From: Polaribacter sp. HaHaR_3_91
GTDB taxonomy: Bacteria; Bacteroidota; Bacteroidia; Flavobacteriales; Flavobacteriaceae
Reading direction: 5' to 3'
Assembly: GCF_019278525.1 (NCBI RefSeq)
Contig: NZ_CP058986.1
Coordinates: 1,240,001-1,304,000, forward strand
Length of the DNA: 64,000 nucleotides
The notes below the pieces were generated by a model. It was not told the DNA's origin and did not search any database. It saw only the letters and a program-made list of their open reading frames with translations. Each line of letters opens with the position of its first letter. Position 1 is the first letter of the stretch. Of the stretch, positions 18,375 through 27,132 are shown piece by piece. The translations under genes and the position numbers were made by a program.

Positions 18375-18941
18375 CTATCCTATTTTTTTTTCGAAGGCTA
18401 AGTAGTGAGTTGTATTCTCATTGAATAATGGAATTATCTTAACTTCACAATTATAAGCTGTTCCGTCTTTTTTGTAGTTTACAATAATTTCTTTAAAAGG
18501 GTTGACTTGCTCTATTTTTTCCTGAATTCTATTTTTTGTTTTTACAGAAGTTTCTTCTCCTTGTAAGAATTTAGGTGTTTTGTTTATTGCAAATTTTTTA
18601 GAATAACCAGTCATTGATGTAAATCCTTCGTTTACCCAAATTATGTTTTGATTTTTGTCAGTTACGATTAATGCTTCATAGTCATTTTCAGAAAAAGCAA
18701 GATTTAAGTCATTTTTCCAATTGAACTTTTTAGCAAAAGAAAGTACTTGTTCGATTTCCATTCTCTTTTTAGCTTCAATTAACCTTATATAATAATCATC
18801 CATAAAAATATCCCAACTGACTAATGGCGTCGTTTTTACTTTTGAAATTTCAACTTTTGGCTTTATTTCATTATATTCTTCTTTATTAAGACCAGACAGG
18901 TAAATATCCAAGCATTTCATTTCAGTAAGATTATTTTTCAT
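18375..18941 (-). CDS. Single PAS-domain protein, LOV-like without the photoactive Cys
   Basis: The ATG at 18941 gives 188 residues. An N-terminal helical part (1-82) precedes a PAS domain (about 85-186). The segment GFTSMTGYSKKFAINKTPKF then LQGEET is very like LOV domains, where GRNCRFLQG carries the flavin-adduct cysteine. Here Cys is replaced by Pro123 (TPKFLQG). No output domain is attached. It may be a stand-alone sensor or adaptor. It is followed by the terminus of the flavodoxin gene and preceded by two tiny genes on the same strand. Confidence 0.75.
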   Translation of the reverse strand: MKNNLTEMKCLDIYLSGLNKEEYNEIKPKVEISKVKTTPLVSWDIFMDDYYIRLIEAKKRMEIEQVLSFAKKFNWKNDLNLAFSENDYEALIVTDKNQNIIWVNEGFTSMTGYSKKFAINKTPKFLQGEETSVKTKNRIQEKIEQVNPFKEIIVNYKKDGTAYNCEVKIIPLFNENTTHYLAFEKKIG

Positions 18942-19052
18942 AGTGTTATTCCTTAGGTTCAATATTATTGCAACGCGTATGTAAAAGCTTTGTTATGTGT
19001 TTTGAGTGGTGAATTTCACAAGTTAGCTAAAAGCCAAACGTCATATTTAAAA

Positions 19053-19313
19053 TTACTCCTTTTTATATTTCTTATGTTCTATTTTCTTTTTCTCTAAAAT
19101 CGCATAAAATTTTCGTGGCGAGATTTTTAAATCTTTTGTTATTTCACTCACTTTTTTCTTTCCTTTTTTATACAGTTTTAAATTTTTGTTTACTTCTTTG
19201 TCAAAATAGTCTTTTTCCAATTTTTTAACAATTTGTAATTCAGTCAGATTTGAATCATTCGTATATTTTTCAATTTCCGATTTAATGTCTTTTAAATTAC
19301 TCATATTTGTCAA
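19053..19313 (-). CDS. Small basic protein, possible helix-turn-helix
   Basis: An 86-residue, lysine-rich protein (pI clearly basic). The stretch KKKVSEITKDLKISPRKFYA at about residues 51-70 has the spacing of a helix-turn-helix of the resolvase/Mor kind. I do not recognise the family. An alternative ATG is at codon 4. It lies 15 bp after a 54-codon reading frame and upstream of the PAS gene, so the three may be co-transcribed. Confidence 0.5.
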   Translation of the reverse strand: MTNMSNLKDIKSEIEKYTNDSNLTELQIVKKLEKDYFDKEVNKNLKLYKKGKKKVSEITKDLKISPRKFYAILEKKKIEHKKYKKE

Positions 19314-19328
19314 TTTTAATGGTTCTTC

Positions 19329-19493
19329 TCAATGAATTCTAAGGTTGTTTTTTTCATTGTTCTCCCAAATAACATCCTCGATTGTTGCTTTTGAATAGCA
19401 TATTTTTTTCGATAGTTCTATTAAATTTTCTATTTCGTGCTGATTATCATAAGCCATTAATAATTCGTTCGTTATTGATAAAGAAAAAATCAT
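19329..19493 (-). CDS. Possible 54-residue small protein
   Basis: An ATG at 19493 opens 54 codons ending in TGA at 19329, 15 bp before the next minus-strand gene. The product (starting MIFSLSITNELLMAYDNQHE, then helical, ending NNLRIH) has normal amino-acid composition. Tight spacing with the next gene supports translation, but there is no family match that I recognise. Confidence 0.4.
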   Translation of the reverse strand: MIFSLSITNELLMAYDNQHEIENLIELSKKICYSKATIEDVIWENNEKNNLRIH

Positions 19494-19680
19494 AATAAGT
19501 GTGTGAAAATTTTGGTTTGTCGTTTATCTCGTTTTTTCCTATCTCACTTTTGAAATGAACACAAATTCGCTTATTTGTCTTAAGAATATAGTGTTCTCAT
19601 ATTTTTGACTATTCAATCTATCTATTCTTGTATTTCCTCATTTGTCATTGTGCTGGTTAATGTTGGATAGCTTATTACCC

Positions 19681-20868
19681 TTAAAGTTTTATTTTTTCTT
19701 TCAAATCAACAATCATCTTATCTTCAACGCCCAAATATCGCTGGCTACCTAAATATCTATTCTTATTGAATTCATCATAATTAGCTTCATCAGCGTTCAT
19801 AGAACTTAAATGCACATTTCCAGCAGAATGGATAAATTCCATTTTATCATTTCCTAACCAAATTCCTACGTGTGTAACACGTTGTTTGGCATCAGCAGTT
19901 GCTTTTTTTCCAAAGAACATTAAATCTCCTTTTTCTAAACCTTCAAATTTTAAATCTTTATCTACCGTTTTACCTGCATTTATTTGTTGAGAAGCATCTC
20001 TAGGAATGATAAAACCATTCATTAAATACACCATTTTAGTAAAACCACTACAATCAATTCCTTTGCTAGAAGTTCCTCCCCATAAATAAGGGAAACCAGT
20101 CATAGTTTTCGCAGCAGTTTCTATATTCTCTTTTGAAGCAACCACGCTTTCTAACCAAGAATTGTATATAACAGCTTCATTTTTTTTAAGAAATGCTATT
20201 CTATTATCAGGATATTTTACTTCATAAAAATCATTATCTTCAGAAACATATTGCAATAATGCACCTAAAGTAATATCAGAAACAATTTTAGAATTTTCAG
20301 ATTTATCAGCATAAGTATATCCATAAGTTTCTGTAAAAATTACTTTTTTAGCATTGTTCCAAGTATCAAATTCACTTTTATTCATTAATTGAATTCCGCC
20401 TCTATCTACCCAAGAAATGTATTTATCCGGAGTCTGAATTCTATAGAAATCACCTTTTTTATCCAATACTTTAACAGACATTCCAAGTAAACCTTGCGTG
20501 CCTAATTCGGCAGAATGTTTTGGGTTAGAACGAATATTAATAACCGAATTTCTTGCGACTGCATATTGTTGTAAACCAACTACATCATCAGGTAAAATTC
20601 TCACATTGTTGGTAAATTTTACATTTCTGTTTTTTAAACTATCTAATAAAATTGAAAAAGCTTCTTTAGAAGTAGTTTCTCCTTCTAAAATAAGTTGGTT
20701 GTCTACTTGCTCAAAATTTATATCAAACAATTCTACACGTTTGTCAGGAGCATAGGTTGTTTTTAGCGTTGCGTAAATGTTTGTTAATTCGTCTGTAGTG
20801 TTGTTCTCCTTTTTACAAGATAAAGAAATAAGAAGTACAATTAAAAATAAGTGCTTTAAGGGTTTCAT
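19681..20868 (-). CDS. NlpC/P60 (C40) cell-wall peptidase lipoprotein with SH3 domains
   Basis: The ATG at 20868 gives a 395-residue lipoprotein (lipobox LISLSCKK). The middle (about 105-235) contains SH3b-like repeats (VNIRSNP, then a second repeat starting TYGYTYAD). The C-terminal NlpC/P60 domain has the catalytic Cys273 in KGIDCSGF, a His in RVTHVGIWLG and a following His in FIHSAG. It should cleave murein peptides at the envelope. The gene is divergent from kynU. Confidence 0.88.
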   Translation of the reverse strand: MKPLKHLFLIVLLISLSCKKENNTTDELTNIYATLKTTYAPDKRVELFDINFEQVDNQLILEGETTSKEAFSILLDSLKNRNVKFTNNVRILPDDVVGLQQYAVARNSVINIRSNPKHSAELGTQGLLGMSVKVLDKKGDFYRIQTPDKYISWVDRGGIQLMNKSEFDTWNNAKKVIFTETYGYTYADKSENSKIVSDITLGALLQYVSEDNDFYEVKYPDNRIAFLKKNEAVIYNSWLESVVASKENIETAAKTMTGFPYLWGGTSSKGIDCSGFTKMVYLMNGFIIPRDASQQINAGKTVDKDLKFEGLEKGDLMFFGKKATADAKQRVTHVGIWLGNDKMEFIHSAGNVHLSSMNADEANYDEFNKNRYLGSQRYLGVEDKMIVDLKEKIKL

Positions 20869-20935
20869 TCGTGTTGGTTTTGTGTAAAAATACAAAAAAT
20901 GAGTATTAATTTAGAAGCTTTATAGTTCAATATTA

Positions 20936-20966
20936 TTGAAACTTATTTAGGATTGTTTTATATTTG
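20936..20966 (+). promoter_or_regulatory. Promoter of the kynurenine cluster
   Basis: ATTG at 20935-20938 and TATATTTG at 20959-20966 with a 20-nt spacer fit the Bacteroidota promoter pattern. The -7 box ends 21 bp before the kynureninase ATG. Confidence 0.65.
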
Positions 20967-20987
20967 GAATAAATCAACTTTTATTAG

Positions 20988-22247
20988 ATGCAGTATCAAA
21001 ATTCGTTAGCGTTTGCCAAACAGCAAGATAAAGAAGATTCACTTTCTTATTTGCGAAATCAATTTCATATTCCGAAAGATAAAAACGGAAACGATTGGTT
21101 GTATTTTACAGGGAATTCTTTAGGCTTACAGCCAAAATCTACCAAAGAATACATCAATCAAGAATTAGAAGATTGGGCAAATCTAGGTGTAGAAGGTCAT
21201 TTTGAAGCAAAAAATCCGTGGTTAAATTACCATGAATTGTTAACAGATAAAATGGCGAAAATTGTTGGAGCAAAACCAATTGAAGTTGTGGTAATGAATA
21301 CACTAACAACTAATTTGCATTTGTTAATGGTTTCGTTTTACAGACCTACAAAAACTAAGTATAAAATTGTCATAGAAAGTGATGCTTTTCCTTCGGATAG
21401 ATACGCAGTGCAATCTCAATTAGAATTTCATGGATTTTCTAAAGAAGATGTAATTGAGTGGAAACCAAGAAAAGGAAAGGAATTATTAAATATTGATGAT
21501 TTAGAAACCATTGTTAAAGAACAAGGTGATGAAATTGCTTTGTTATTAATTGGTGGTGTAAATTATTATACTGGTCAGTTTTTAGACTTAAAGCGAATCG
21601 CTCAGATTGGGCATGCGAAAGATTGTGTTGTCGGAATCGATTTAGCACATGGGGCAGGAAACATTCAGCCAGATTTACATGAATCAGGAGTCGATTTTGC
21701 ATCTTGGTGTACCTATAAATATTTAAATTCAGGACCGGGAAGTTTAGCAGGCTTATTTGTTCATGAAAAACACGCAAAAAATAAAGACTTACCTCGTTTT
21801 TCTGGTTGGTGGAATCATAATAAAACTACGCGTTTTAATATGAGAATGCCTTTTGATGTGATGGAAGGAGCAGAAGGTTGGCAGTTATCCAATCCGCCAA
21901 TATTATCTATGGCAGCAATTTTGGCTTCATTAGATATTTTTGAAGAAGTTGGTATGGATGCTTTGCGTCAGAAATCAGAAAAATTAACTGGTTATTTCGA
22001 GTTTTTAATCAATGAAATTGGTTCTGATGATATTAAAATTATTACACCTTCAAATCCAAAAGAACGTGGTTGTCAATTATCCATTCAAGTTAAAAATGCC
22101 GATAAAAGTTTGCATACAAAACTAACAGAAAAACATATTATTACAGATTGGCGAGAACCAGATGTTATTCGTTGTGCACCAACTCCATTATATAATACTT
22201 TTGAGGATGTGTACAGAATGGTTACAATTTTAAAAGGATTGTTATAA
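20988..22247 (+). CDS. kynU: Kynureninase
   Basis: A 419-residue PLP enzyme that cleaves kynurenine to anthranilate and 3-hydroxykynurenine to 3-hydroxyanthranilate. PLP lysine is Lys244 in the SWCTYKYLNSGPG signature, with GIDLAHGAGN upstream supplying the Asp that contacts the ring nitrogen. Length is normal. It is the first gene of a nine-gene + strand run. A PH-domain gene starts 1 bp after it and kmo follows, so the likely substrate in vivo is 3-hydroxykynurenine. Confidence 0.95.
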   Translation: MQYQNSLAFAKQQDKEDSLSYLRNQFHIPKDKNGNDWLYFTGNSLGLQPKSTKEYINQELEDWANLGVEGHFEAKNPWLNYHELLTDKMAKIVGAKPIEVVVMNTLTTNLHLLMVSFYRPTKTKYKIVIESDAFPSDRYAVQSQLEFHGFSKEDVIEWKPRKGKELLNIDDLETIVKEQGDEIALLLIGGVNYYTGQFLDLKRIAQIGHAKDCVVGIDLAHGAGNIQPDLHESGVDFASWCTYKYLNSGPGSLAGLFVHEKHAKNKDLPRFSGWWNHNKTTRFNMRMPFDVMEGAEGWQLSNPPILSMAAILASLDIFEEVGMDALRQKSEKLTGYFEFLINEIGSDDIKIITPSNPKERGCQLSIQVKNADKSLHTKLTEKHIITDWREPDVIRCAPTPLYNTFEDVYRMVTILKGLL

Positions 22248-22248
22248 A

Positions 22249-22590
22249 ATGAGTGTTTTTAATAAATTGATTAAAGGAGAAGATATTTTAGTGAAATTAA
22301 AAACTAAAAGTGATATTGGTTTTTGGCAATATCAAGTATTTGGAATTCTAAGTTTGTTTATGGAAAAAGGAAGCGACTATTTTATAATAACCGATAAAAG
22401 AATTTTAATCTGTATTAGAGAAGATATAAAAGTTAATTTTATTTATAAAGACTTCTCTAAAATAAAATTTAACACAAAAAATGACTTATTAAATTTTATA
22501 AATGAAGATAATGAAATACAAAAAATATCATTATCTAATCTTAAATTGGAATATGATGACTACCAATTTTTAAAAAATAAGTTACATTAG
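22249..22590 (+). CDS. Small PH-like domain protein
   Basis: A 113-residue protein starting 1 bp after the kynU stop. The pattern DYFIITDKRILICIREDIKV, then FIYKDFSKIKF, resembles bacterial pleckstrin-homology domains (bPH), which have TxxR and hydrophobic strands at these positions. There is no signal peptide. Its function in a kynurenine operon is unknown. It may simply be carried along. Confidence 0.6.
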   Translation: MSVFNKLIKGEDILVKLKTKSDIGFWQYQVFGILSLFMEKGSDYFIITDKRILICIREDIKVNFIYKDFSKIKFNTKNDLLNFINEDNEIQKISLSNLKLEYDDYQFLKNKLH

Positions 22591-22602
22591 TTTGAAGAAT
22601 AA

Positions 22603-24015
22603 ATGATGAATAAAACAGATAAAATATTAATAATTGGCGCAGGTTTATGTGGTTCTCTTTTAGCTTTAAGATTAGCACAAAGAGGTTATAAAATTGAATT
22701 ATACGAAAGCAGGCCAGATTTAAGAACTACAGATATTTCTGCAGGTAGATCTATCAATTTAGCATTGTCAGATAGAGGTTTTAAGGCATTACGTTTATGC
22801 GGAGTAGAAGAACAAGCAAGAGAATTTTGCATACCAATGTATGGACGATTAATGCACGACAGAGCTGGGAATACTTTTGCTTCTAATTACTCTGGTAGAG
22901 AAAATGAGTATATCAACTCCATTTCTCGTGGCGATTTAAATGCATTGTTATTAAACGAAGCAGAAAAGCATATAAACGTTAACATTCATTTTAATAAAAA
23001 ATGCAAAAATGTTGATATAGAAAATAATACAGCACATTTTAAAGATTACAAAACCAAGCAAGAATTATCTATAAAAGCAGATGTAATTTTCGGAACAGAT
23101 GGTGCAGGTTCTTCACTTAGAAAAAGCTATTATTTAGAACGTAAATTTCTGTTTAGCTACTCTCAGAATTATCTAAATCACGGTTATAAAGAATTAGAAA
23201 TCCCTGCGGATAAAAATGGAAAGCATCAAATAAGTAACCAGCATTTACACATTTGGCCTCGTGGTGATTTTATGTTAATTGCCTTACCAAATTTAGACGG
23301 AAGTTTTACGGTTACACTTTTCTTAAGTTATAATGAAGGCGAATTTAATTTCGAAAACTTAATATCAGAAGAAAAAATAACACAGTTTTTTGAGCAAGAG
23401 TTTCCAGATGCTTTAGCAATCATTCCTAATATAAAAGACGAATTTATAAACAACCCAACAGGTGCTTTAGGAACCGTAAAATGTTCGCCATGGTCTTATC
23501 AAAATAAAACGGTTTTATTAGGCGATTCTGCGCATGCAATTGTACCGTTTTACGGACAAGGTATGAATGCTTCGTTTGAAGATGTTACTGTTTTCGATGA
23601 AATTTTGAATCAAGGTTTAGATTCTTGGAAAACTGTTTTTAAGACTTATGAAAAAGCAAGAAAACAAGACACAGATGCTATTGCAGATTTAGCAATTGAT
23701 AACTTTCATGAAATGAGAGATCATGTGTCAAATGCTATTTTTAAGGAGAAAAGAAAGATAGAAATGGATTTAGAAAAGACGTTTCCAACGGAGTATTTCT
23801 CCAAGTATTCCTTAGTCACTTTTAATGCAAATATAGGGTACAATGAAGCCATGAAAAAAGGTAGAGCGCAAGACAAAGCTTTATTGAATTTAATTGCAGG
23901 AGATGAAGTTCACACGCATTTAAACATGAAAAAAGACGAGTTAAAAGTTATTTTAGAGAAAGTAAAAACAGAAACAAATAACATTTTAGAAGAAGATAAA
24001 ATTGCAGGGATGTAG
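22603..24015 (+). CDS. kmo: Kynurenine 3-monooxygenase
   Basis: A 470-residue FAD enzyme that hydroxylates kynurenine to 3-hydroxykynurenine with NADPH and O2. The FAD-binding GAGLCGSLLALRLA is near residues 12-25, the DG motif is in FGTDGAGSSLRK, and GDSAHAIVPFYGQGMNASFE is the second FAD motif. The double ATG at 22603 leaves two possible starts, one codon apart. A structured element at 24024-24109 directly follows the stop codon. Confidence 0.93.
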   Translation: MMNKTDKILIIGAGLCGSLLALRLAQRGYKIELYESRPDLRTTDISAGRSINLALSDRGFKALRLCGVEEQAREFCIPMYGRLMHDRAGNTFASNYSGRENEYINSISRGDLNALLLNEAEKHINVNIHFNKKCKNVDIENNTAHFKDYKTKQELSIKADVIFGTDGAGSSLRKSYYLERKFLFSYSQNYLNHGYKELEIPADKNGKHQISNQHLHIWPRGDFMLIALPNLDGSFTVTLFLSYNEGEFNFENLISEEKITQFFEQEFPDALAIIPNIKDEFINNPTGALGTVKCSPWSYQNKTVLLGDSAHAIVPFYGQGMNASFEDVTVFDEILNQGLDSWKTVFKTYEKARKQDTDAIADLAIDNFHEMRDHVSNAIFKEKRKIEMDLEKTFPTEYFSKYSLVTFNANIGYNEAMKKGRAQDKALLNLIAGDEVHTHLNMKKDELKVILEKVKTETNNILEEDKIAGM

Positions 24016-24023
24016 TTTTTTTA

Positions 24024-24109
24024 GAAGCTATTTCCTGCTTTACGCACTCGCTTTTTTTATTCAAAAAAGAATAAAAAAGAGCTCAAACAAATGCTGCAAT
24101 CAGGGCTAA
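24024..24109. repeat. Structured intergenic element (orientation opposite to 26950-27027)
   Basis: Nine bases past the kmo stop. The core is a T-rich hairpin, GCTTTTTTTATTC with GAATAAAAAAGAGC, framed by weaker pairings such as CCTG/CAGG and AGC/GCT. Read on the minus strand it has the order GATTG...GCA...hairpin...GCGTAAAGC...GGAA, similar to the element at 26950-27027. It resembles a dispersed flavobacterial element often seen between genes. The role, whether terminator, RNA or mobile remnant, is unknown. Confidence 0.45.
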
Positions 24110-24164
24110 ACCAATTCATAAGAGCTATTAATTGTAGGTAATAAATAGACCATTTATAAAGTAA

Positions 24165-24689
24165 ATGAAAAAATATATAGTTTTATTAAGAGGAATAAAT
24201 GTATCAGGAAAAAATATTCTTCCATCAGCAGAACTACGTGATTTATTAAACGATTTAGGTTTTAAAAACGTACAAACATACATTCAGAGTGGAAACATTA
24301 TTTTAGAATCAGACGAAGGTAAATCTGTAATTTGTAAGAAAATTAATGAAGGAATTCAAACTAAATTTGGTTACGATGTTCCTGTAATTGCAAGAACAAT
24401 TCCTCAATTTAAAAAAGCATTTGCTAATTACCCTTTTCCAACAGACAACACCAAAATAGTTGCCTTTGTTTTCTTAAACAAAAAAGTATATGAAACAAAA
24501 ATAGACGTTAAAGGTATTGATAACGATCAATATTTAATCGATAATGATATGGTATTTATTCATTGCGAAACTGGCTTTGCTAAAACAAAACTTTCTAATA
24601 AATTATTTGAAAGAAAGTTGAATGTAAGTGCGACAACTAGAAATTATAATACCACATTAAAGTTATTAGAGTTGGCAGAAAGTGATTAA
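24165..24689 (+). CDS. DUF1697 protein
   Basis: A 174-residue protein with the DUF1697 signature at its start: YIVLLRGINVSGKNILPSAE at about residues 3-22, then LGFKNVQTYIQSGNIILES. The family is small, cytosolic and of unknown function. No signal peptide is present. It lies between kmo and an FAD monooxygenase and ends 7 bp before the latter's ATG, suggesting one transcript. Confidence 0.85.
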   Translation: MKKYIVLLRGINVSGKNILPSAELRDLLNDLGFKNVQTYIQSGNIILESDEGKSVICKKINEGIQTKFGYDVPVIARTIPQFKKAFANYPFPTDNTKIVAFVFLNKKVYETKIDVKGIDNDQYLIDNDMVFIHCETGFAKTKLSNKLFERKLNVSATTRNYNTTLKLLELAESD

Positions 24690-24696
24690 AAACGGT

Positions 24697-25833
24697 ATGA
24701 AATATACAATTATTGGCGCAGGAATTGGGGGACTGGCGACAGCTTTGGCTTTTGAACAAAAAGGAATTGAATACCAAGTTTTTGAAAAAGCACCTGTTTT
24801 AAATGAAGTTGGTGCCGGAATTTGGTTAGCGCCAAATGCATTACAGGTTTTAGAAAGTTTAGGTACTTTAGAAGACGTAATTGCCAACGGAAATTTTATT
24901 GATAGAATTACCATTGGTAAACAAGATTTATCGCCAATTTCAGATAGTAATCAAGATTTTATAAAAGATTTTTTTGGCTATACAACCGTTGCAATTCATA
25001 GAGCAGCGCTTCAAAAATTACTGTTTGACAAAATTCCGAAAGAAAAAATATTTTTAAACAAAGGATTTGAATCTTTTAAAGAAGAAGTGTCTAATAAAAT
25101 TGAAGTTACTTTTAACGATGGATCTAAAATAACAACAGATTTTTTAATAGCAGCAGATGGCATCAATTCTAAAGTTAGACAACAATTATTTCCAGAAAGT
25201 TGCAAAAGATATTCTGGGCAAACTTGTTGGCGAGGAATTGCAAATAGGCTTTTAGAAGATGATTTATTGCACAGAGGATTTGAACTTTGGGGCAATACAA
25301 TTAGATTCGGAGTTTCTAAAGTGGCAAAAGATAAAACGTATTGGTTTGCAGTTATTTTAGCAAAAGAAAATGAGCACGTTGAGGTTCGTTTAGTAAAAGA
25401 GAAGTTGCTAAAAATGTTTTCGGAATTTAATCCTTTAATAACAGACTTAATTGCTGCAACAGATATTGATCGAATTATAAAAAGTGATATTCACGATTTA
25501 AAACCGCTTAAAAAGTGGCATAAAAATAATATTTGTTTAATTGGAGATGCAGGGCATGCCACCACGCCAAATATGGGACAAGGAGGCGCACAAGCAATTG
25601 AAGATGCGTTTTATTTAAGTAATTTAATAGCAGATAATAAAGGCAAAAATGTTTTTGAGTTGTTTCAACAAAAAAGACAAAAGAAAGTAGATTTGGTGGT
25701 AAATCAATCTTGGATGACCGGTAAAATGGCACATTGGAAATACGGCCAGGGTTTTCGGAATTTTATCTTAAAAAGTGTACCGAAAGCAATTATAAATAAG
25801 AAAATGATAGCATTATATCAGCTAGAAAAATAA
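24697..25833 (+). CDS. FAD-dependent monooxygenase (PHBH/UbiH-like)
   Basis: The ATG at 24697 gives 378 residues beginning directly at the FAD motif MKYTIIGAGIGGLATA. An upstream GTG at 24682 would overlap the previous gene. The DG motif AADGINSKVR is at about 152-161 and GDAGHATTPNMGQGGAQAIE is at about 284-303. It belongs to the single-component aromatic hydroxylase group. The substrate is unknown. Its place between kynurenine genes suggests an aromatic substrate but does not prove it. Confidence 0.83.
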   Translation: MKYTIIGAGIGGLATALAFEQKGIEYQVFEKAPVLNEVGAGIWLAPNALQVLESLGTLEDVIANGNFIDRITIGKQDLSPISDSNQDFIKDFFGYTTVAIHRAALQKLLFDKIPKEKIFLNKGFESFKEEVSNKIEVTFNDGSKITTDFLIAADGINSKVRQQLFPESCKRYSGQTCWRGIANRLLEDDLLHRGFELWGNTIRFGVSKVAKDKTYWFAVILAKENEHVEVRLVKEKLLKMFSEFNPLITDLIAATDIDRIIKSDIHDLKPLKKWHKNNICLIGDAGHATTPNMGQGGAQAIEDAFYLSNLIADNKGKNVFELFQQKRQKKVDLVVNQSWMTGKMAHWKYGQGFRNFILKSVPKAIINKKMIALYQLEK

Positions 25834-25836
25834 AAT

Positions 25837-26055
25837 ATGAATACAGAAATAAAAGAAAAAATAATAGCAGTTTGTGATGAGAAAATAGCTAAAAAAGGAA
25901 CCAATGTTGGTTTGTCTTTTTATGCCTTTTTCAAAAATAAAAATGATAATCCGGTTTTGTTAATGGAAGTTGCAAAATGGTGGATAGAAACGCACAAATT
26001 AGATCATTTTGAAAAAGCTATTAAGATTAAACAGATGGTTTTAGATAGTAAATAG
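25837..26055 (+). CDS. Small conserved-looking protein, unknown function
   Basis: A 72-residue protein starting 3 bp after the monooxygenase stop. It is mostly helical (KEKIIAVCDEKIAKKGTNVG, then a conserved-looking LLMEVAKWWIETHKLDHFEK). No signal peptide or metal motif. Tight spacing supports co-expression with the monooxygenase. I do not recognise the family with confidence. Confidence 0.6.
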   Translation: MNTEIKEKIIAVCDEKIAKKGTNVGLSFYAFFKNKNDNPVLLMEVAKWWIETHKLDHFEKAIKIKQMVLDSK

Positions 26056-26123
26056 GAGATTGGAGACAAGAACAAAGAGGCAAATTGCATAGATAATAAA
26101 TAGATACCATAAAATGATATAGT

Positions 26124-26146
26124 TCTCGATTGGGCTCGATCAGACA
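26124..26146. repeat. Degenerate half copy of the 4607-4665 repeat
   Basis: This 23-nt segment matches the right half of the other repeat (4643-4665) at 19 of 23 positions, including the terminal GACA. It lies 13 bp before the SDR start codon, just as the other copy lies 13 bp before its downstream gene. Confidence 0.6.
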
Positions 26147-26158
26147 TAACAATAAAAT

Positions 26159-26935
26159 ATGAATTTAGGATTACAAAACAAAAAGGCTTTAGTTTGTGGA
26201 AGTACGCAAGGAATAGGAAAAGCAACTGCAATTTTATTAGCGGAAGAAGGCGTAAATGTGACGTTAATTGCTAGAAATGAAGAAAAGTTAAAAGCGGTTT
26301 TAGGCGAATTACCAAATAAGAATCAAAAGCATAATTATTTGGTGGCAGATTTTTCTAACCCAGAAGAGTTGCAACAAGTTTTAGAAACTACAGATTTAAA
26401 GTTTCATATTTTAGTAAATAATACAGGCGGTCCAAAAAGTGGAGATTTAATTTCTGCAACTTCATCAGATTTAATTAATGCGTTTCAAATGCATGTTATT
26501 TGCAATCAGAATTTGGTACAAACTTTAGTTCCGTTTATGAAAATAGAAAAATTTGGTAGAATTATTAATGTGATTTCTACGTCTGTAAAAGAGCCTATTC
26601 CTGGTTTAGGAGTTTCTAATACGATTAGAAATGCAGTTGGTAATTGGGCAAAAACATTGTCTACAGAGTTGGCGGCGTTCCAAATTACAGTAAATAATGT
26701 ATTGCCTGGTTTTACCAACACTGCTCGTTTAGATGAGATTATTAAAATAAAAGCTAAAAAAGAAAATACAACTGAAGCTGAAATGGTTGCGATTATGAAG
26801 AATTACGTGCCAGCAAAACGCTTTGCAAAACCCGAAGAAACTGCTGCAGCTGTTGTTTTTTTAGCAAGTGAACAAGCAAGTTATATTAATGGAATTAACC
26901 TTCCTGTTGATGGAGGTAGAACCAAGAGTTTATAA
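26159..26935 (+). CDS. SDR-family protein lacking the catalytic Tyr/Lys
   Basis: A 258-residue SDR-fold protein with the nucleotide motif CGSTQGIGKA at about residues 13-22 and a variant NNTGG in place of NNAG at about 92-96. Where classical SDRs have YxxxK, this protein reads SNTIRNAVGNWAK, so Tyr is Ser and Lys is Arg. A subgroup of ketoacyl-reductase-like SDRs has this feature. Catalysis by the usual mechanism is unlikely. It lies between an FAD monooxygenase cluster and 3-hydroxyanthranilate dioxygenase. Confidence 0.8.
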   Translation: MNLGLQNKKALVCGSTQGIGKATAILLAEEGVNVTLIARNEEKLKAVLGELPNKNQKHNYLVADFSNPEELQQVLETTDLKFHILVNNTGGPKSGDLISATSSDLINAFQMHVICNQNLVQTLVPFMKIEKFGRIINVISTSVKEPIPGLGVSNTIRNAVGNWAKTLSTELAAFQITVNNVLPGFTNTARLDEIIKIKAKKENTTEAEMVAIMKNYVPAKRFAKPEETAAAVVFLASEQASYINGINLPVDGGRTKSL

Positions 26936-26949
26936 AATTAACGGATTTT

Positions 26950-27027
26950 GCGTTAGGGATTGAAACGGCATCCTTTTTGCTTTTTTGCAGAAAGATATAG
27001 TGAAAAGCCCGACCTTTAGGGAACGCC
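26950..27027 (+). ncRNA. Candidate structured RNA/dispersed element
   Basis: It begins 14 bp after the SDR stop. GCGTT at 26950-26954 can pair with AACGC at 27022-27026, enclosing GGGATTGAAACGGCATCC, a hairpin CTTTTTGC/GCAGAAAG with a T-rich loop, and AAGCCCGACC. The recurring order (GATTG, CGGCATCC, hairpin, GATATAGTGAAAAGCCCGAC) fits a dispersed element common in flavobacterial genomes. I recall it from experience but cannot confirm a named family here. The minus-strand relative is at 24024-24109. Confidence 0.45.
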
Positions 27028-27132
27028 ATAATAGTAATAAGAATTAAGAATAAAGATTTTAAAACGAAGACATTTTAGACTAACTTTATAAAGTATAGAT
27101 TCTTGTTTTAAACATCTAAATACCTAAACAAT

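Noticed and set aside
26056..26158. Promoter or gene in the gap before the SDR
   Set aside because: Only the degenerate repeat is recognisable, and no TTTG/TAnnTTTG pair is seen.
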